Assembly (NCBI GenBank): GCA_017412645.1
Contig: JAFPWX010000019.1
Location: 62,001-126,000, forward strand
Reading direction: 5' to 3'
Length of the DNA stretch: 64,000 nucleotides
Source: Bacteroidales bacterium
GTDB taxonomy: Bacteria > Bacteroidota > Bacteroidia > Bacteroidales > UBA932
Position 1 is the stretch's first letter. Each line of letters begins with the position of its first letter. The notes below the pieces were generated by a model. The model saw nothing but the letters and a program-made list of their open reading frames with translations. It did not search any database and was not told the origin of the DNA. Shown piece after piece: positions 43,776 through 51,984 of this stretch. A program made the position numbers and the translations under genes.

Positions 43776-45116
43776 TTATTTGCAGAGCATAATATCCATT
43801 ATCATCCGATCGGCGGCCTTCATTCCGGAAGAGCCGATAGAACCCAGATTGCGTATGGTCTTCTCCACGTCGTCGTCGATGATGCCGTCGGTGGAGGGGA
43901 TACAGGTTCCGCGAAGCGCGAGCACGGCCGACTGAACGGCGCAGGACACCCCGGAGGCCACCTTCATGGCGCAGCCTGTCTTGGCCCCGTCGCACACCAT
44001 GCCGGTGATGTTTCCGGCCATATTCTTGATGGCGTAGCACACTTCGTCGTAGCCTCCGCCCTGCAGCCACACTATTCCGCAGGCAGAGCCGGTGCTGGCC
44101 ACCACGCAGCCACACAGGGCCGAAAGCCGGCCCAGATAAGCCTTTATATGGATGGCCACCAGGTTGCTCAGGATCAGGGCCCTGGCCAGCCGTTCGTCGT
44201 CTACCTTATACATATTCGCGTATGCGATGACCGGCATGCTCACGGTGATGCCCTGGTTGCCACTGCCGCTGTTGGACATCGCTGGCAGGGTGCATCCTGC
44301 CATGCGGGCATCTGCAGCCGCGGCCGTCATACCCATGGCGTAGCTCATGAAATCGTCGCCGAACACCTCGCGCTGGTTCTCCCTTATCGCGCGCCCGACC
44401 TCCATACCGTAATGTCCGCTCAGGCCTTCGTGCGCGAGCGCAAGGTTCAGGCTGCGGTCTTCCAGAATGAAGGCGATGCGCTCGAAGGGGGCACTAAGCG
44501 CGAAGTCGAAGATCTCGCGGACCGTGAGGCCTCCGTCGCCGGCAGAATGATCTTCCGCGGCCGCTCCTGATTCCGAACTCACGAGGATGTGGTCGGCGAA
44601 GCCGGTCTCCACGATGCGGTCGTGGTCGTCCTCGATCACGGCGTAGGCCTTGGGGTCCAGCTCGGCGCTTGCACTGCCGCACCCGTCCACCGAAACGGTA
44701 GCCTTTACATAGAGGAGCCTTTCAGTCGGGGCGACGCCGACGCGTACCCTTCCGGCAGCCACCAGCTCGCGGGCTCGGGCAACGGCGGCATCGTTCAGGC
44801 CTCCCAGCACCTCGAGCCCGCGGGAAGAATCTCCGCACACGGCTCCCAGGGCCGCCGCTATCGGCAGGCCTACCATTCCGGTGCCGGGGATACCCACGCC
44901 CATGCCGTTCTTGAGGATGTTGCCGCTCACCTGAACGTCCAGGCGCAAAGGTGCTTGCAGCCTCCACCCTTCCGCGCAGATGCCGGGGCAGTTGTCGCTG
45001 ATGATTTCCGTGGCTTTGGCTACCGCAAGCGCTACGGCTATTGGTTCGGTGCATCCGAGTGCGGGTTTTACCTCGCGGTGCAGGATTTCGAGGATTTGTG
45101 TGGTTCTGTCGGTCAT
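43776..45116 (-). CDS. cyuA: L-cysteine desulfidase / serine dehydratase-alpha-like (UPF0597, CyuA)
   Basis: 446 residues. Signatures ALGCTEPIAVALA, SGSGNQGITVSMPV and CGCVVASTGSACGIVW mark the iron-sulfur cysteine desulfidase/serine dehydratase family, which releases H2S and pyruvate from cysteine. Conserved cysteines fit a [4Fe-4S] cluster. ATG 45116 is chosen over the ORF start upstream. Divergent from hydG; a supply of sulfide or cysteine turnover for cluster building is possible but unproven. Confidence 0.85.
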   Translation of the reverse strand: MTDRTTQILEILHREVKPALGCTEPIAVALAVAKATEIISDNCPGICAEGWRLQAPLRLDVQVSGNILKNGMGVGIPGTGMVGLPIAAALGAVCGDSSRGLEVLGGLNDAAVARARELVAAGRVRVGVAPTERLLYVKATVSVDGCGSASAELDPKAYAVIEDDHDRIVETGFADHILVSSESGAAAEDHSAGDGGLTVREIFDFALSAPFERIAFILEDRSLNLALAHEGLSGHYGMEVGRAIRENQREVFGDDFMSYAMGMTAAAADARMAGCTLPAMSNSGSGNQGITVSMPVIAYANMYKVDDERLARALILSNLVAIHIKAYLGRLSALCGCVVASTGSACGIVWLQGGGYDEVCYAIKNMAGNITGMVCDGAKTGCAMKVASGVSCAVQSAVLALRGTCIPSTDGIIDDDVEKTIRNLGSIGSSGMKAADRMIMDIMLCK

Positions 45117-45193
45117 AGTTTCCGTAAAGATACGAATGTATTTGCAAAAATGACTATCTTTACATTCCAATTGAAAGCTTCAAAAACACTAAA

Positions 45194-46609
45194 ATGTACA
45201 ATCCTTCGTCAACGCACGCCGATGATTTCATAAATCATGACGAAATCCTGGAAAGTCTCGATGAGGCTTCCCGCGAGTCAAAGAACCACGCTCGCGTAGA
45301 GGCAATACTTGAAAAGGGAGCATTGTGCAAGGGCCTTACCCACAGGGAGGCCGCTACCCTCATGGCCTGCGACGATCCCGCCCTGGAGGAGCGCCTTTTC
45401 GCCCTCGCCAAGGAAATCAAACATAAGTTCTACGGCAACCGCATCGTGCTGTTCGCCCCGCTCTACCTTTCAAACTATTGCATTAACGGTTGTGTATACT
45501 GTCCTTACCACGCCAAGAACCGCACCATTCCCCGCCGTAAGCTCTCCCAGGAAGAGATAGCGGATGAGGTGCGCGCCCTCATACGCATGGGCCACAAGCG
45601 CCTTGCCGTGGAAGCCGGTGAAGACCCGAGGAACAACCCCCTCGAGTACATCCTCGAGTCCATCAAAACGATATACAGCGTGAATGAGGGCGGCAATTCC
45701 ATCCGTCGCGTGAATGTGAACATTGCCGCAACGGACGTGGAGAGCTTCCGCAAGCTCAAGGCCGCAGGCATCGGCACGTATATTCTCTTCCAGGAAACCT
45801 ACAATAAGGAGAATTACCAGAAGCTGCACCCCACCGGACCCAAGAGCAATTACGACTGGCACACCGAGGCCATGGACCGCGCCCAGGAAGGCGGTTGTGA
45901 CGACGTGGGCATCGGCGTGCTCTTCGGCCTCAGCAACTATATGTATGAGCTCGTGGGTATACTCATGCACGCCGAGCATCTGGAAGCCCGCTTCGGAGTG
46001 GGCCCGCACACCATCAGCGTGCCGCGTATCTGCCCGGCCGACGACATCTCCCTGGATAGCTTCCAGGACGCCCTTCCGGACAATATCTTCCACAAGCTCG
46101 TAGCCGTTCTCCGCATCGCGGTGCCGTACACCGGAATGATTATCTCCACCCGCGAATCGGCAAAGATGAGGGGTCTGCTCCTGGACTGCGGCATCTCCCA
46201 GATCAGCGGCGGGTCGCGCACCAGCGTGGGCGGCTATACCACTGTGGAAAGGCACGACGAGACCGCCCAGTTCGACGTCTCGGATACCCGTTCCCTCGAC
46301 GACGTGGTGCGCTGGCTGCTGGAGAAGGACCACATTCCTTCCTTCTGCACCGCCTGCTACCGCGAGGGGCGCACAGGCGACCGCTTCATGAGCCTCTGCA
46401 AGAGCGGCAAGATAAGCCTCTGCTGCACCCCCAACGCGCTCATGACCCTGAAGGAATATCTCATGGACTACGCCTCCCCGGAAACCCGTGCCGCCGGCGA
46501 AGCCCTCATCGCAAAGGGCCTTCTGGACATTCCGCTGGAGAAGACCCGTGAAATCACCTGTGACCGTCTCCAGCGCATAGAAAACGGCGAGCGCGATTTT
46601 AGATTCTAA
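45194..46609 (+). CDS. hydG: [FeFe]-hydrogenase maturation radical SAM enzyme HydG
   Basis: Cleaves tyrosine to make the CO and cyanide ligands of the H-cluster. 471 residues with the radical-SAM motif in YCINGCVYCPYH (C-x3-C-x2-C), the barrel (AVEAGEDPRNNPLEYI, FQETYNKENYQKLHP) and the C-terminal cluster region CTACYREGRTG with a later CC. hydF follows after a palindromic element. hydE, the third maturase, is not in the window. Confidence 0.95.
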   Translation: MYNPSSTHADDFINHDEILESLDEASRESKNHARVEAILEKGALCKGLTHREAATLMACDDPALEERLFALAKEIKHKFYGNRIVLFAPLYLSNYCINGCVYCPYHAKNRTIPRRKLSQEEIADEVRALIRMGHKRLAVEAGEDPRNNPLEYILESIKTIYSVNEGGNSIRRVNVNIAATDVESFRKLKAAGIGTYILFQETYNKENYQKLHPTGPKSNYDWHTEAMDRAQEGGCDDVGIGVLFGLSNYMYELVGILMHAEHLEARFGVGPHTISVPRICPADDISLDSFQDALPDNIFHKLVAVLRIAVPYTGMIISTRESAKMRGLLLDCGISQISGGSRTSVGGYTTVERHDETAQFDVSDTRSLDDVVRWLLEKDHIPSFCTACYREGRTGDRFMSLCKSGKISLCCTPNALMTLKEYLMDYASPETRAAGEALIAKGLLDIPLEKTREITCDRLQRIENGERDFRF

Positions 46610-46610
46610 G

Positions 46611-46699
46611 TGTCGGAGACGTCCCGATTTTTGGGACGTCTCGGTCAAAAAAGGCCCAAAAATGTCGGCAACGTCCCTAAAAATGGGACGTCTCGGACA
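46611..46699. repeat. Double-hairpin palindromic element between hydG and hydF (family GACGTCCC)
   Basis: Two 37-nt hairpins (46611-46647 and 46663-46699) carry exactly the arms of the element inside the CocE gene, but the loops differ (GATTTTT and TAAAAAT against AAAAACA and AAAAAAC). The linker contains AAAAAAGGCCCAAAAA. It begins one base after the hydG stop and ends 12 bases before the hydF ATG, and could reduce read-through. Confidence 0.9.
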
Positions 46700-46711
46700 C
46701 CTTGCAAAATT

Positions 46712-47782
46712 ATGGATAGAGTTCAGATATCAGTTTTCGGCCCGGCGAACAGCGGTAAATCAACGCTGGTAAATGCCATCTGCGGGCAGGAAGTGTCGCT
46801 GGTGAGTGCCGTGCCAGGCACCACCACGGATCCGGTACGCAAAGCCATCGAGTTGCCCTATGGCATTGGTCCGGCCATTCTGGTAGACACCGCCGGTCTG
46901 GACGACGCCTCCCTCCTGGGTCCGGAGCGTGTCAGGCGCACAAAACAGGTAATCGACACTACAGACATAGCGATAGTCCTTGATATCGAGAACCCCTCTT
47001 CCAAGGAACTCCTGGATCAGCTGGGGCAGGCCGACATCCCGGTAGTCCCATACGAAAAAGGGGAGACCGTAGAAGAGTTGCTAAAGACGGTCGCCGCAGT
47101 GCTCCCGAAGAATGGCCAAGCCTATATCACCGGCCGTCTCGTGGCCAAAGGAGACCTGGTGGTGCTCGTGATGCCTCAGGACAGCGAGGCACCCAAGGGC
47201 AGGCTCATCCTTCCCCAGGTGCAGGTGATAAGGGAACTTCTGGACCGTGGCTGCACTCCAGTGTGCTGCACTCCGGACAGCCTGCAAAGCACCATCTCCG
47301 GGCTCAAAGACGCCCCGGCGCTGGTGATCACAGACTCCCAGGCGTTCAAGTTCGTGAACGAAACCATCCCCGCTGACTGGCCCCTCACATCCTTCTCCAT
47401 ACTCCTGGCCGGAGCGAAGGGCGATATCGCCACCTTCGTGGAAGGCGCACTTGCCATCAGGAATCTGAAACCCGGAGCCAAGGTGCTCATCGCCGAGGCC
47501 TGCACTCATGTGCCGAATACTGAAGACATAGGAAGGGTGAAGATTCCGGCATGGCTCCGAAAGCGAGTTCCTAATCTCGAGGCGGTCGTCTCTGCCGGCA
47601 ACGACTTCCCCGAAGACCTGTCGCCGTACAGCCTCATCATCCATTGCGGAGCGTGCGTCGCGAACGCCGCCCTGGTGCGTTCGCGCATAAGAAAAGCACT
47701 CCTCGCCGGAGTGCCCATAACCAATTACGGTATTGCGATTGCCGCCCTGCAGGGTATCCTGGACAGGGTATCGCTGCCTTAA
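46712..47782 (+). CDS. hydF: [FeFe]-hydrogenase maturation GTPase HydF
   Basis: Scaffold GTPase on which the binuclear iron subcluster is built and delivered to HydA. 356 residues from ATG 46712: Walker A PANSGKST, PGTTTDPV, DTAGLDD, then dimerisation and cluster domains with EACTHVPNTEDIGRVKIP and HCGACVAN supplying the cluster cysteines. The frame is open upstream through the palindromic element, but that extension is translated repeat and not counted. The stop overlaps the convergent HATPase stop by four bases. Confidence 0.94.
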   Translation: MDRVQISVFGPANSGKSTLVNAICGQEVSLVSAVPGTTTDPVRKAIELPYGIGPAILVDTAGLDDASLLGPERVRRTKQVIDTTDIAIVLDIENPSSKELLDQLGQADIPVVPYEKGETVEELLKTVAAVLPKNGQAYITGRLVAKGDLVVLVMPQDSEAPKGRLILPQVQVIRELLDRGCTPVCCTPDSLQSTISGLKDAPALVITDSQAFKFVNETIPADWPLTSFSILLAGAKGDIATFVEGALAIRNLKPGAKVLIAEACTHVPNTEDIGRVKIPAWLRKRVPNLEAVVSAGNDFPEDLSPYSLIIHCGACVANAALVRSRIRKALLAGVPITNYGIAIAALQGILDRVSLP

Positions 47783-48312
47783 CTTCCTATATTCTCGCGG
47801 ATCAGTTCCGTCAGGCTATTCATTATCTCCAGATTGTTGAGGTTCATACCCTCGAAGACTTCCTTCACCTCCGCGGTGGAGAGCTCGAAAGTGCCCTCGT
47901 CCGTGATGTAACGTATGATGAAGTTGATGTCCTGGTACTGGCAGATGAAGCTGGCGAAACATCCGGGGAGGTCTCCCTTGGGCTGAAGGTCTATGTGCGA
48001 GCGCTGGTAGGATGCGTAGATCTCCGTTCCTTCGCCCACCTTTGACTTGAGGTAGAACTTGCCGTTACACAGCTCCGAATGGAACTTCAGAAGGGCTATC
48101 CCCATGCCTATCTTGCGCTCCTTGCGGCAGGAGTAGAAGCGGCTGTTTATAGCCTCTATCATGTCTTCCGGCATCCCGCAGCCGTTGTCGATGATCTTGA
48201 TGGACAGAAGGTCGCGGGCGGCGCTGTCCTCCATCTCGATGGTGATCTCCGTAGCTCCGGCGCGGATGGAGTTGTGGGTTATGTCGATGATATGGAGGTC
48301 CAGACTTTTCAT
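47779..48312 (-). CDS. HATPase-domain protein of the hydrogenase operon
   Basis: 177 residues from ATG 48312. A GHKL ATPase fold with the N-box THNSIRAGATEI, G1 DNGCGMPE, and G2 RKIGMGIALLKFHSE, without dimerisation/phosphoacceptor helix or sensor domain. It resembles histidine-kinase catalytic domains and could phosphorylate or sequester a partner. It is the last gene of the ten-gene hydrogenase operon. Confidence 0.8.
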   Translation of the reverse strand: MKSLDLHIIDITHNSIRAGATEITIEMEDSAARDLLSIKIIDNGCGMPEDMIEAINSRFYSCRKERKIGMGIALLKFHSELCNGKFYLKSKVGEGTEIYASYQRSHIDLQPKGDLPGCFASFICQYQDINFIIRYITDEGTFELSTAEVKEVFEGMNLNNLEIMNSLTELIRENIGS

Positions 48313-49043
48313 AGTATCACCGGCTCTCCCTGACGGAGGGCGTCTTTGAAATTGTCGAAACTGAAAAAGGGCATTTCCAGAACGCTGTGGATCTTGGCGA
48401 TGTCCGGAACGAAGTGGGCGTCGCTGCTCTGGATGAAGTTGAGGTCGCTGAACCATGGATGGTCCTCAAGGAACCTGTAGCCGTCGCGCTTGCAGTAGTA
48501 ACTGAGCTCCATGGCGTGGAACTTGAGTCCGGAAGGCACGAAGCCCAGCTGGGAACTCAGGCTGAAAGTGGGCCTGTCTATATGGGCCGGGATGAAAATG
48601 CCTCCGAGACGGTACACCTCCTGCTGGAGCTCCAGCATCGGCAGGTCCAGGGCGTTTATGAGAAGGTGCTGCACCTGGTCAAGGATGTTTTCCTCCTCAT
48701 CCACCACCAGCTGGTAGCCGAAGCGGTCCACGTCGTTCTGAAAGTAGATTACTCTGGAGTCCAGGAAGGCCTGGAATTCCGCCAGCTTTTCCGTCGTGGG
48801 CATGAAGGCCAGGCAGTGGACTTCCTCTTTGGTGGTGACTTCCGCTCCCATGAGGACATGCAGCCCGACCTTTTCTCCCAGACGCCGGGTGACGTCGGCG
48901 TTGAGGGTGGAGTTGTGGTCCGTAATGCCGATTATGTCCATTCCGCGGGCCTTTGCCGTTTCAACTATGGCAGAAGGGCTCATCTCGATGTCTCCGCAGG
49001 GCGAAAGCACCGAGTGGATGTGCATATCGGCCTTGAACTGCAT
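48309..49043 (-). CDS. PHP-domain phosphoesterase
   Basis: 244 residues. Metal-binding motifs ADMHIHSVLSPCGD, GITDHNST, FIPAHIDRP and SSDAHFV place it in the PHP family of metal-dependent phosphoesterases. It overlaps the HATPase gene by four bases and its own start touches the DRTGG gene stop. A regulatory role in the hydrogenase locus is suggested by conserved neighbourhood only. Confidence 0.88.
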   Translation of the reverse strand: MQFKADMHIHSVLSPCGDIEMSPSAIVETAKARGMDIIGITDHNSTLNADVTRRLGEKVGLHVLMGAEVTTKEEVHCLAFMPTTEKLAEFQAFLDSRVIYFQNDVDRFGYQLVVDEEENILDQVQHLLINALDLPMLELQQEVYRLGGIFIPAHIDRPTFSLSSQLGFVPSGLKFHAMELSYYCKRDGYRFLEDHPWFSDLNFIQSSDAHFVPDIAKIHSVLEMPFFSFDNFKDALRQGEPVIL

Positions 49044-49372
49044 TATTTAATGAGCTCGTAGAGCTTGCCGCATACCTCGAAGGTGGTGTCTTTGCTCACC
49101 AGGAGGCAGATGTCCTCGTCCTTGGCGTGCTGGAGCATGTCGTCGTCGGGGACGCCGTCGCGTACTATGATCACGGCGGGCATGTCCTTGAGGGAGGCTA
49201 TGGCCGTTACGTTCTTGTGGGTCTGCATGGTAATCCACACCTGTCCGCTGCGGGCGTTGCCCATAACGTCGCTGAGGAGGTCGCATGCGTATGCGCTGGT
49301 CACTTCGGCGTCCAGATTCACGGGATTGAGGCACTTGAGATCCAGCTTTTCGATAAGGTCTTTTACGGTCAT
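49043..49372 (-). CDS. DRTGG-domain protein 1
   Basis: 109 residues with the pattern of isolated DRTGG domains (VTSAYACDLLSDVMGNARSG, then ALIVRDG-like and CLLVSKDTTFEV). The domain is probably a ligand- or protein-binding unit. It sits between the sensor-like hydrogenase and the PHP gene. A second DRTGG protein lies at 51146. Confidence 0.8.
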   Translation of the reverse strand: MTVKDLIEKLDLKCLNPVNLDAEVTSAYACDLLSDVMGNARSGQVWITMQTHKNVTAIASLKDMPAVIIVRDGVPDDDMLQHAKDEDICLLVSKDTTFEVCGKLYELIK

Positions 49373-49373
49373 T

Positions 49374-50735
49374 TTATTGTTCTTTTTTGTTGTTCTTGGC
49401 AGTTATGCGGTCTCCCCAGATGCGCTTTGTGGCGTCACGGGAAGAGTCCGAGTTCTGATTGATGAAGATGCAGGTGTCCATTTTAGCATCCCCACGGACG
49501 ATGTCTTCCGCAAGGGCGGCGCATGAAGGGGCTCCGCAGGCACTGCAGTTCACGCCTGGAAGGGCCTTTTCAATTTTCTTCATCTGCTCCGCCATCTTGA
49601 ATGCTTCCGCGTAGTTATCGTTGAGCTTGTAGATGGAGCGGGGCTTGATTTCCGCAATTTCCATATCCTTTATCCACTGAGGGGTAAGGGTGAGGTCTTC
49701 TGGCGGGGTTTCGCGCAGCTTGCTTCTTTCCAGACGCTCGAACAGCTGAGCCCTGTATTCCAGACGCTTGCGGGCGACGAAGCGGTCCTGGGTCGTGAGC
49801 ACGCCGCCCACGCAGCCCTGGTCGCAGATGCGCATCTCCACAAGGCCCGGGGCATCCACGGTTTCGTCTTCCAGTTTTTCCAGGAAGTTCAGAACGTTCT
49901 GCAGACCGTCCACAGCGTAGTGCGCGCCCTTGAAATGGGGAGCCTCGCCGCCTGAAAGGGACCATTGAACGTCGCGGGAATTAAGCGTATGGTTGATGGG
50001 CTGGGCGTTACGATCCGAGTCGTGAAGCATCAGCATCACCTTGTTATAGAGGAAATCCATATTGATAACCCCCGTAACGCAGGTGGGCTTTCCACTCACA
50101 GGATACTTCACCGCGGCAATCTTGGCGGCGCAGGGCGTAACGTAGAAAACGCCGATTGACTCGCGCCGGGCGCCCTCGTCTATCAGTTTCTGCGTGATAA
50201 CGCGGGAGGCGAGTTCAAGCGGCGCCCTCACATGGATGATATTGTCTACCAGAGAGGGGAAGCGCACCTGGATCAGACGGGTCACCGCCGGGCAATAAGG
50301 AGAGATGAAGGTTCGTATTTCCGGGTGGTCCTCCATGTACATATTGTAGAGCTCCATCATGCGCGCAACCTCGTGCTCCACCTCATAGATATGGGTGAAT
50401 CCCAGCTTCAGGAGGCATGAATAGATGGCCTTGGTCTTGTACTTGGTGTCGAACTGGCCGATGAAGGCGGTGGGCACCAGACATACCCGGTAGCGGTAAT
50501 TCTCGATGAGGCCGAAGTCGTCCTGCTTGATGTATATGGCCTTGTGGGGGCAGGCCTTCATGCATTCGCCGCAGTCCACGCATTTGTTGTCCGCTATCAC
50601 CGCTTTGCCTCCGCGTATGCGTATGGCGGCGGTGGGGCAGGTGCGCATGCAGGTGGTGCAGCCCTGACACAGGTAGTCGTTGACCCTGAGGGAATGCTTG
50701 AAGTATATCTCTCCTGTAGGCATAATGTCAGACAA
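49374..50735 (-). CDS. Sensor-type [FeFe]-hydrogenase-like protein
   Basis: 453 residues. Two [4Fe-4S] motifs (Cys23/26/29/33 and 52/55/58/62), then a shortened H-cluster domain. The motifs correspond to TSCCP (here SPYCP, Cys148), MPC (TPC, Cys202) and the last pair (CDQGC, Cys304/308). All four cysteines that would bind the cubane are kept, but the proton-relay cysteine is Tyr147. A C-terminal four-Cys cluster motif (NCSACGAPSC... C421) follows. This pattern suits sensory or non-catalytic relatives more than a turnover enzyme. It has no PAS domain. Confidence 0.85.
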   Translation of the reverse strand: MSDIMPTGEIYFKHSLRVNDYLCQGCTTCMRTCPTAAIRIRGGKAVIADNKCVDCGECMKACPHKAIYIKQDDFGLIENYRYRVCLVPTAFIGQFDTKYKTKAIYSCLLKLGFTHIYEVEHEVARMMELYNMYMEDHPEIRTFISPYCPAVTRLIQVRFPSLVDNIIHVRAPLELASRVITQKLIDEGARRESIGVFYVTPCAAKIAAVKYPVSGKPTCVTGVINMDFLYNKVMLMLHDSDRNAQPINHTLNSRDVQWSLSGGEAPHFKGAHYAVDGLQNVLNFLEKLEDETVDAPGLVEMRICDQGCVGGVLTTQDRFVARKRLEYRAQLFERLERSKLRETPPEDLTLTPQWIKDMEIAEIKPRSIYKLNDNYAEAFKMAEQMKKIEKALPGVNCSACGAPSCAALAEDIVRGDAKMDTCIFINQNSDSSRDATKRIWGDRITAKNNKKEQ

Positions 50736-51141
50736 GCTTGACTATCATGGTGACAGTGGTGCCCACTCCCACCTTGGTGTCTATCTTGAGTTCGTCCGTA
50801 TTCTTTTTGATATTGGGAAGACCCATTCCGGCGCCGTAGCCCATCTCGCGGACCTGCGGCGATGCGGTGGACCAGCCTTCCTGCATCGCAAGCTCCAGAT
50901 TGGGGATGCCCGGACCCTCATCGGCCACCACCATCATTACCTTCTCGGCGTCGATGTCCACGTCGATAGTGCCGCCGTAGGCATGTGCGACAGCGTTTAT
51001 CTCCGCTTCGAAAAGGGCCACTACAGCGCGTTTGATGCTGGCGGGATCCACCCCAAGCTGCTTGAGCGTGCGCTTGACGTTGCTGGAGGCCTGACCCGCG
51101 TCGGCAAAGTTGCCGCGTTCTATGGTGAAGGTGTAATGCAT
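50728..51141 (-). CDS. Anti-sigma-factor-like HATPase (RsbW-type)
   Basis: 137 residues. GHKL fold with N-box VALFEAEINAVAHAYG, G1 DEGPGIPN, G2 GYGAGMGLPNIKK. Such proteins bind or phosphorylate anti-sigma antagonists. It overlaps the sensor-type hydrogenase gene by eight bases. With the other HATPase and PHP proteins it suggests a signalling branch. Confidence 0.85.
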   Translation of the reverse strand: MHYTFTIERGNFADAGQASSNVKRTLKQLGVDPASIKRAVVALFEAEINAVAHAYGGTIDVDIDAEKVMMVVADEGPGIPNLELAMQEGWSTASPQVREMGYGAGMGLPNIKKNTDELKIDTKVGVGTTVTMIVKLV

Positions 51142-51145
51142 AAGG

Positions 51146-51490
51146 CTAATAGAGGGGCTGGATGCCGGCCTTGTAAAGTATGCCGCTGAGCTTGAAAATG
51201 CTGTAGCGGGACTTGATGATGGTGATGTCGTTGTCTACCGCGAGCTCAATCATGTCCTCGTCCGGCTGTTTGTCGCGGCCCATGAGGATTACCCGGATAT
51301 CCGCCATCTCACAGGTGCGCATCGTCTGGTTGTTGCACAGGCCGGTGATGAGCACCGTGTTGTCCATGTTGAAGCGGAGCACATCGCTCATGAGATCCGA
51401 GGCGAAGGCTTTCTCCACCTCATAAAACTGGTCGACGGGGGCTCCAACAAGCACCCCGTCGACTAGTTGTGCGATTTCACTGATCTTCAT
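51146..51490 (-). CDS. DRTGG-domain protein 2
   Basis: 114 residues from ATG 51490 (MKISEIAQLVDGVLVG). A paralogue of the DRTGG protein at 49043 (shared ASDLMSDVL, then VILMGRDKQPD). Start chosen because it follows the hydC stop; a further upstream ATG is possible. Confidence 0.8.
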   Translation of the reverse strand: MKISEIAQLVDGVLVGAPVDQFYEVEKAFASDLMSDVLRFNMDNTVLITGLCNNQTMRTCEMADIRVILMGRDKQPDEDMIELAVDNDITIIKSRYSIFKLSGILYKAGIQPLY

Positions 51491-51491
51491 G

Positions 51492-51977
51492 TCAGTCCGC
51501 GTATTCGGCAAGGATTTCCTTGACGTGTTCCGGAACCAGGCGGCCGTAGGTCTTGCCGTTGATGGTCATGACCGGGGCCAGACCGCAGGCACCTACGCAG
51601 CGGAGGACGTCAAGCGAGAACTTGCCGTCTTCCGTGACTCCGCCTTCGGAGATCTTGAGTTCGCTCTTGAGAGCGTCCAGGACCTTCTCTGCGCCTTTGA
51701 CGTAGCAAGCCGTGCCAAGGCACACGGAGATGGCGTACTTGCCCTTGGGCTTCATGGTGAAGAAGCTGTAGAAGGAAACTACACCGTAGACCCTTCCAAC
51801 AGGAATTCCAAGGCAGTCTGCAACCACCTGCTGGACTTCCGCCGGAAGATAACCGAAGTGTTCCTGCGTCTTGTGCAGGATATTGATCAGTTCGCCCGGA
51901 TTGTTGTTGAAGGAAGCGCAGGTATCCTGGATAAAGCGATAGCTGGCTTCATTAATTTTTATCTGAGGTCCACACAT
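51492..51977 (-). CDS. hydC: NuoE-like subunit of the NAD-linked hydrogenase
   Basis: 161 residues from ATG 51977, eight bases after the hydA stop. Four cysteines in SVCLGTACYVKGA and LRCVGACGLAPVM bind a [2Fe-2S] cluster in a thioredoxin fold. It passes electrons between the flavoprotein HydB and the catalytic HydA. Confidence 0.93.
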   Translation of the reverse strand: MCGPQIKINEASYRFIQDTCASFNNNPGELINILHKTQEHFGYLPAEVQQVVADCLGIPVGRVYGVVSFYSFFTMKPKGKYAISVCLGTACYVKGAEKVLDALKSELKISEGGVTEDGKFSLDVLRCVGACGLAPVMTINGKTYGRLVPEHVKEILAEYAD

Positions 51978-51984
51978 GGCTGTA

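Noticed and set aside
46610..46711. A 34-residue N-terminal extension of HydF
   Set aside because: The extension is a translated palindromic element starting from GTG; the family's sequence begins at the ATG at 46712.
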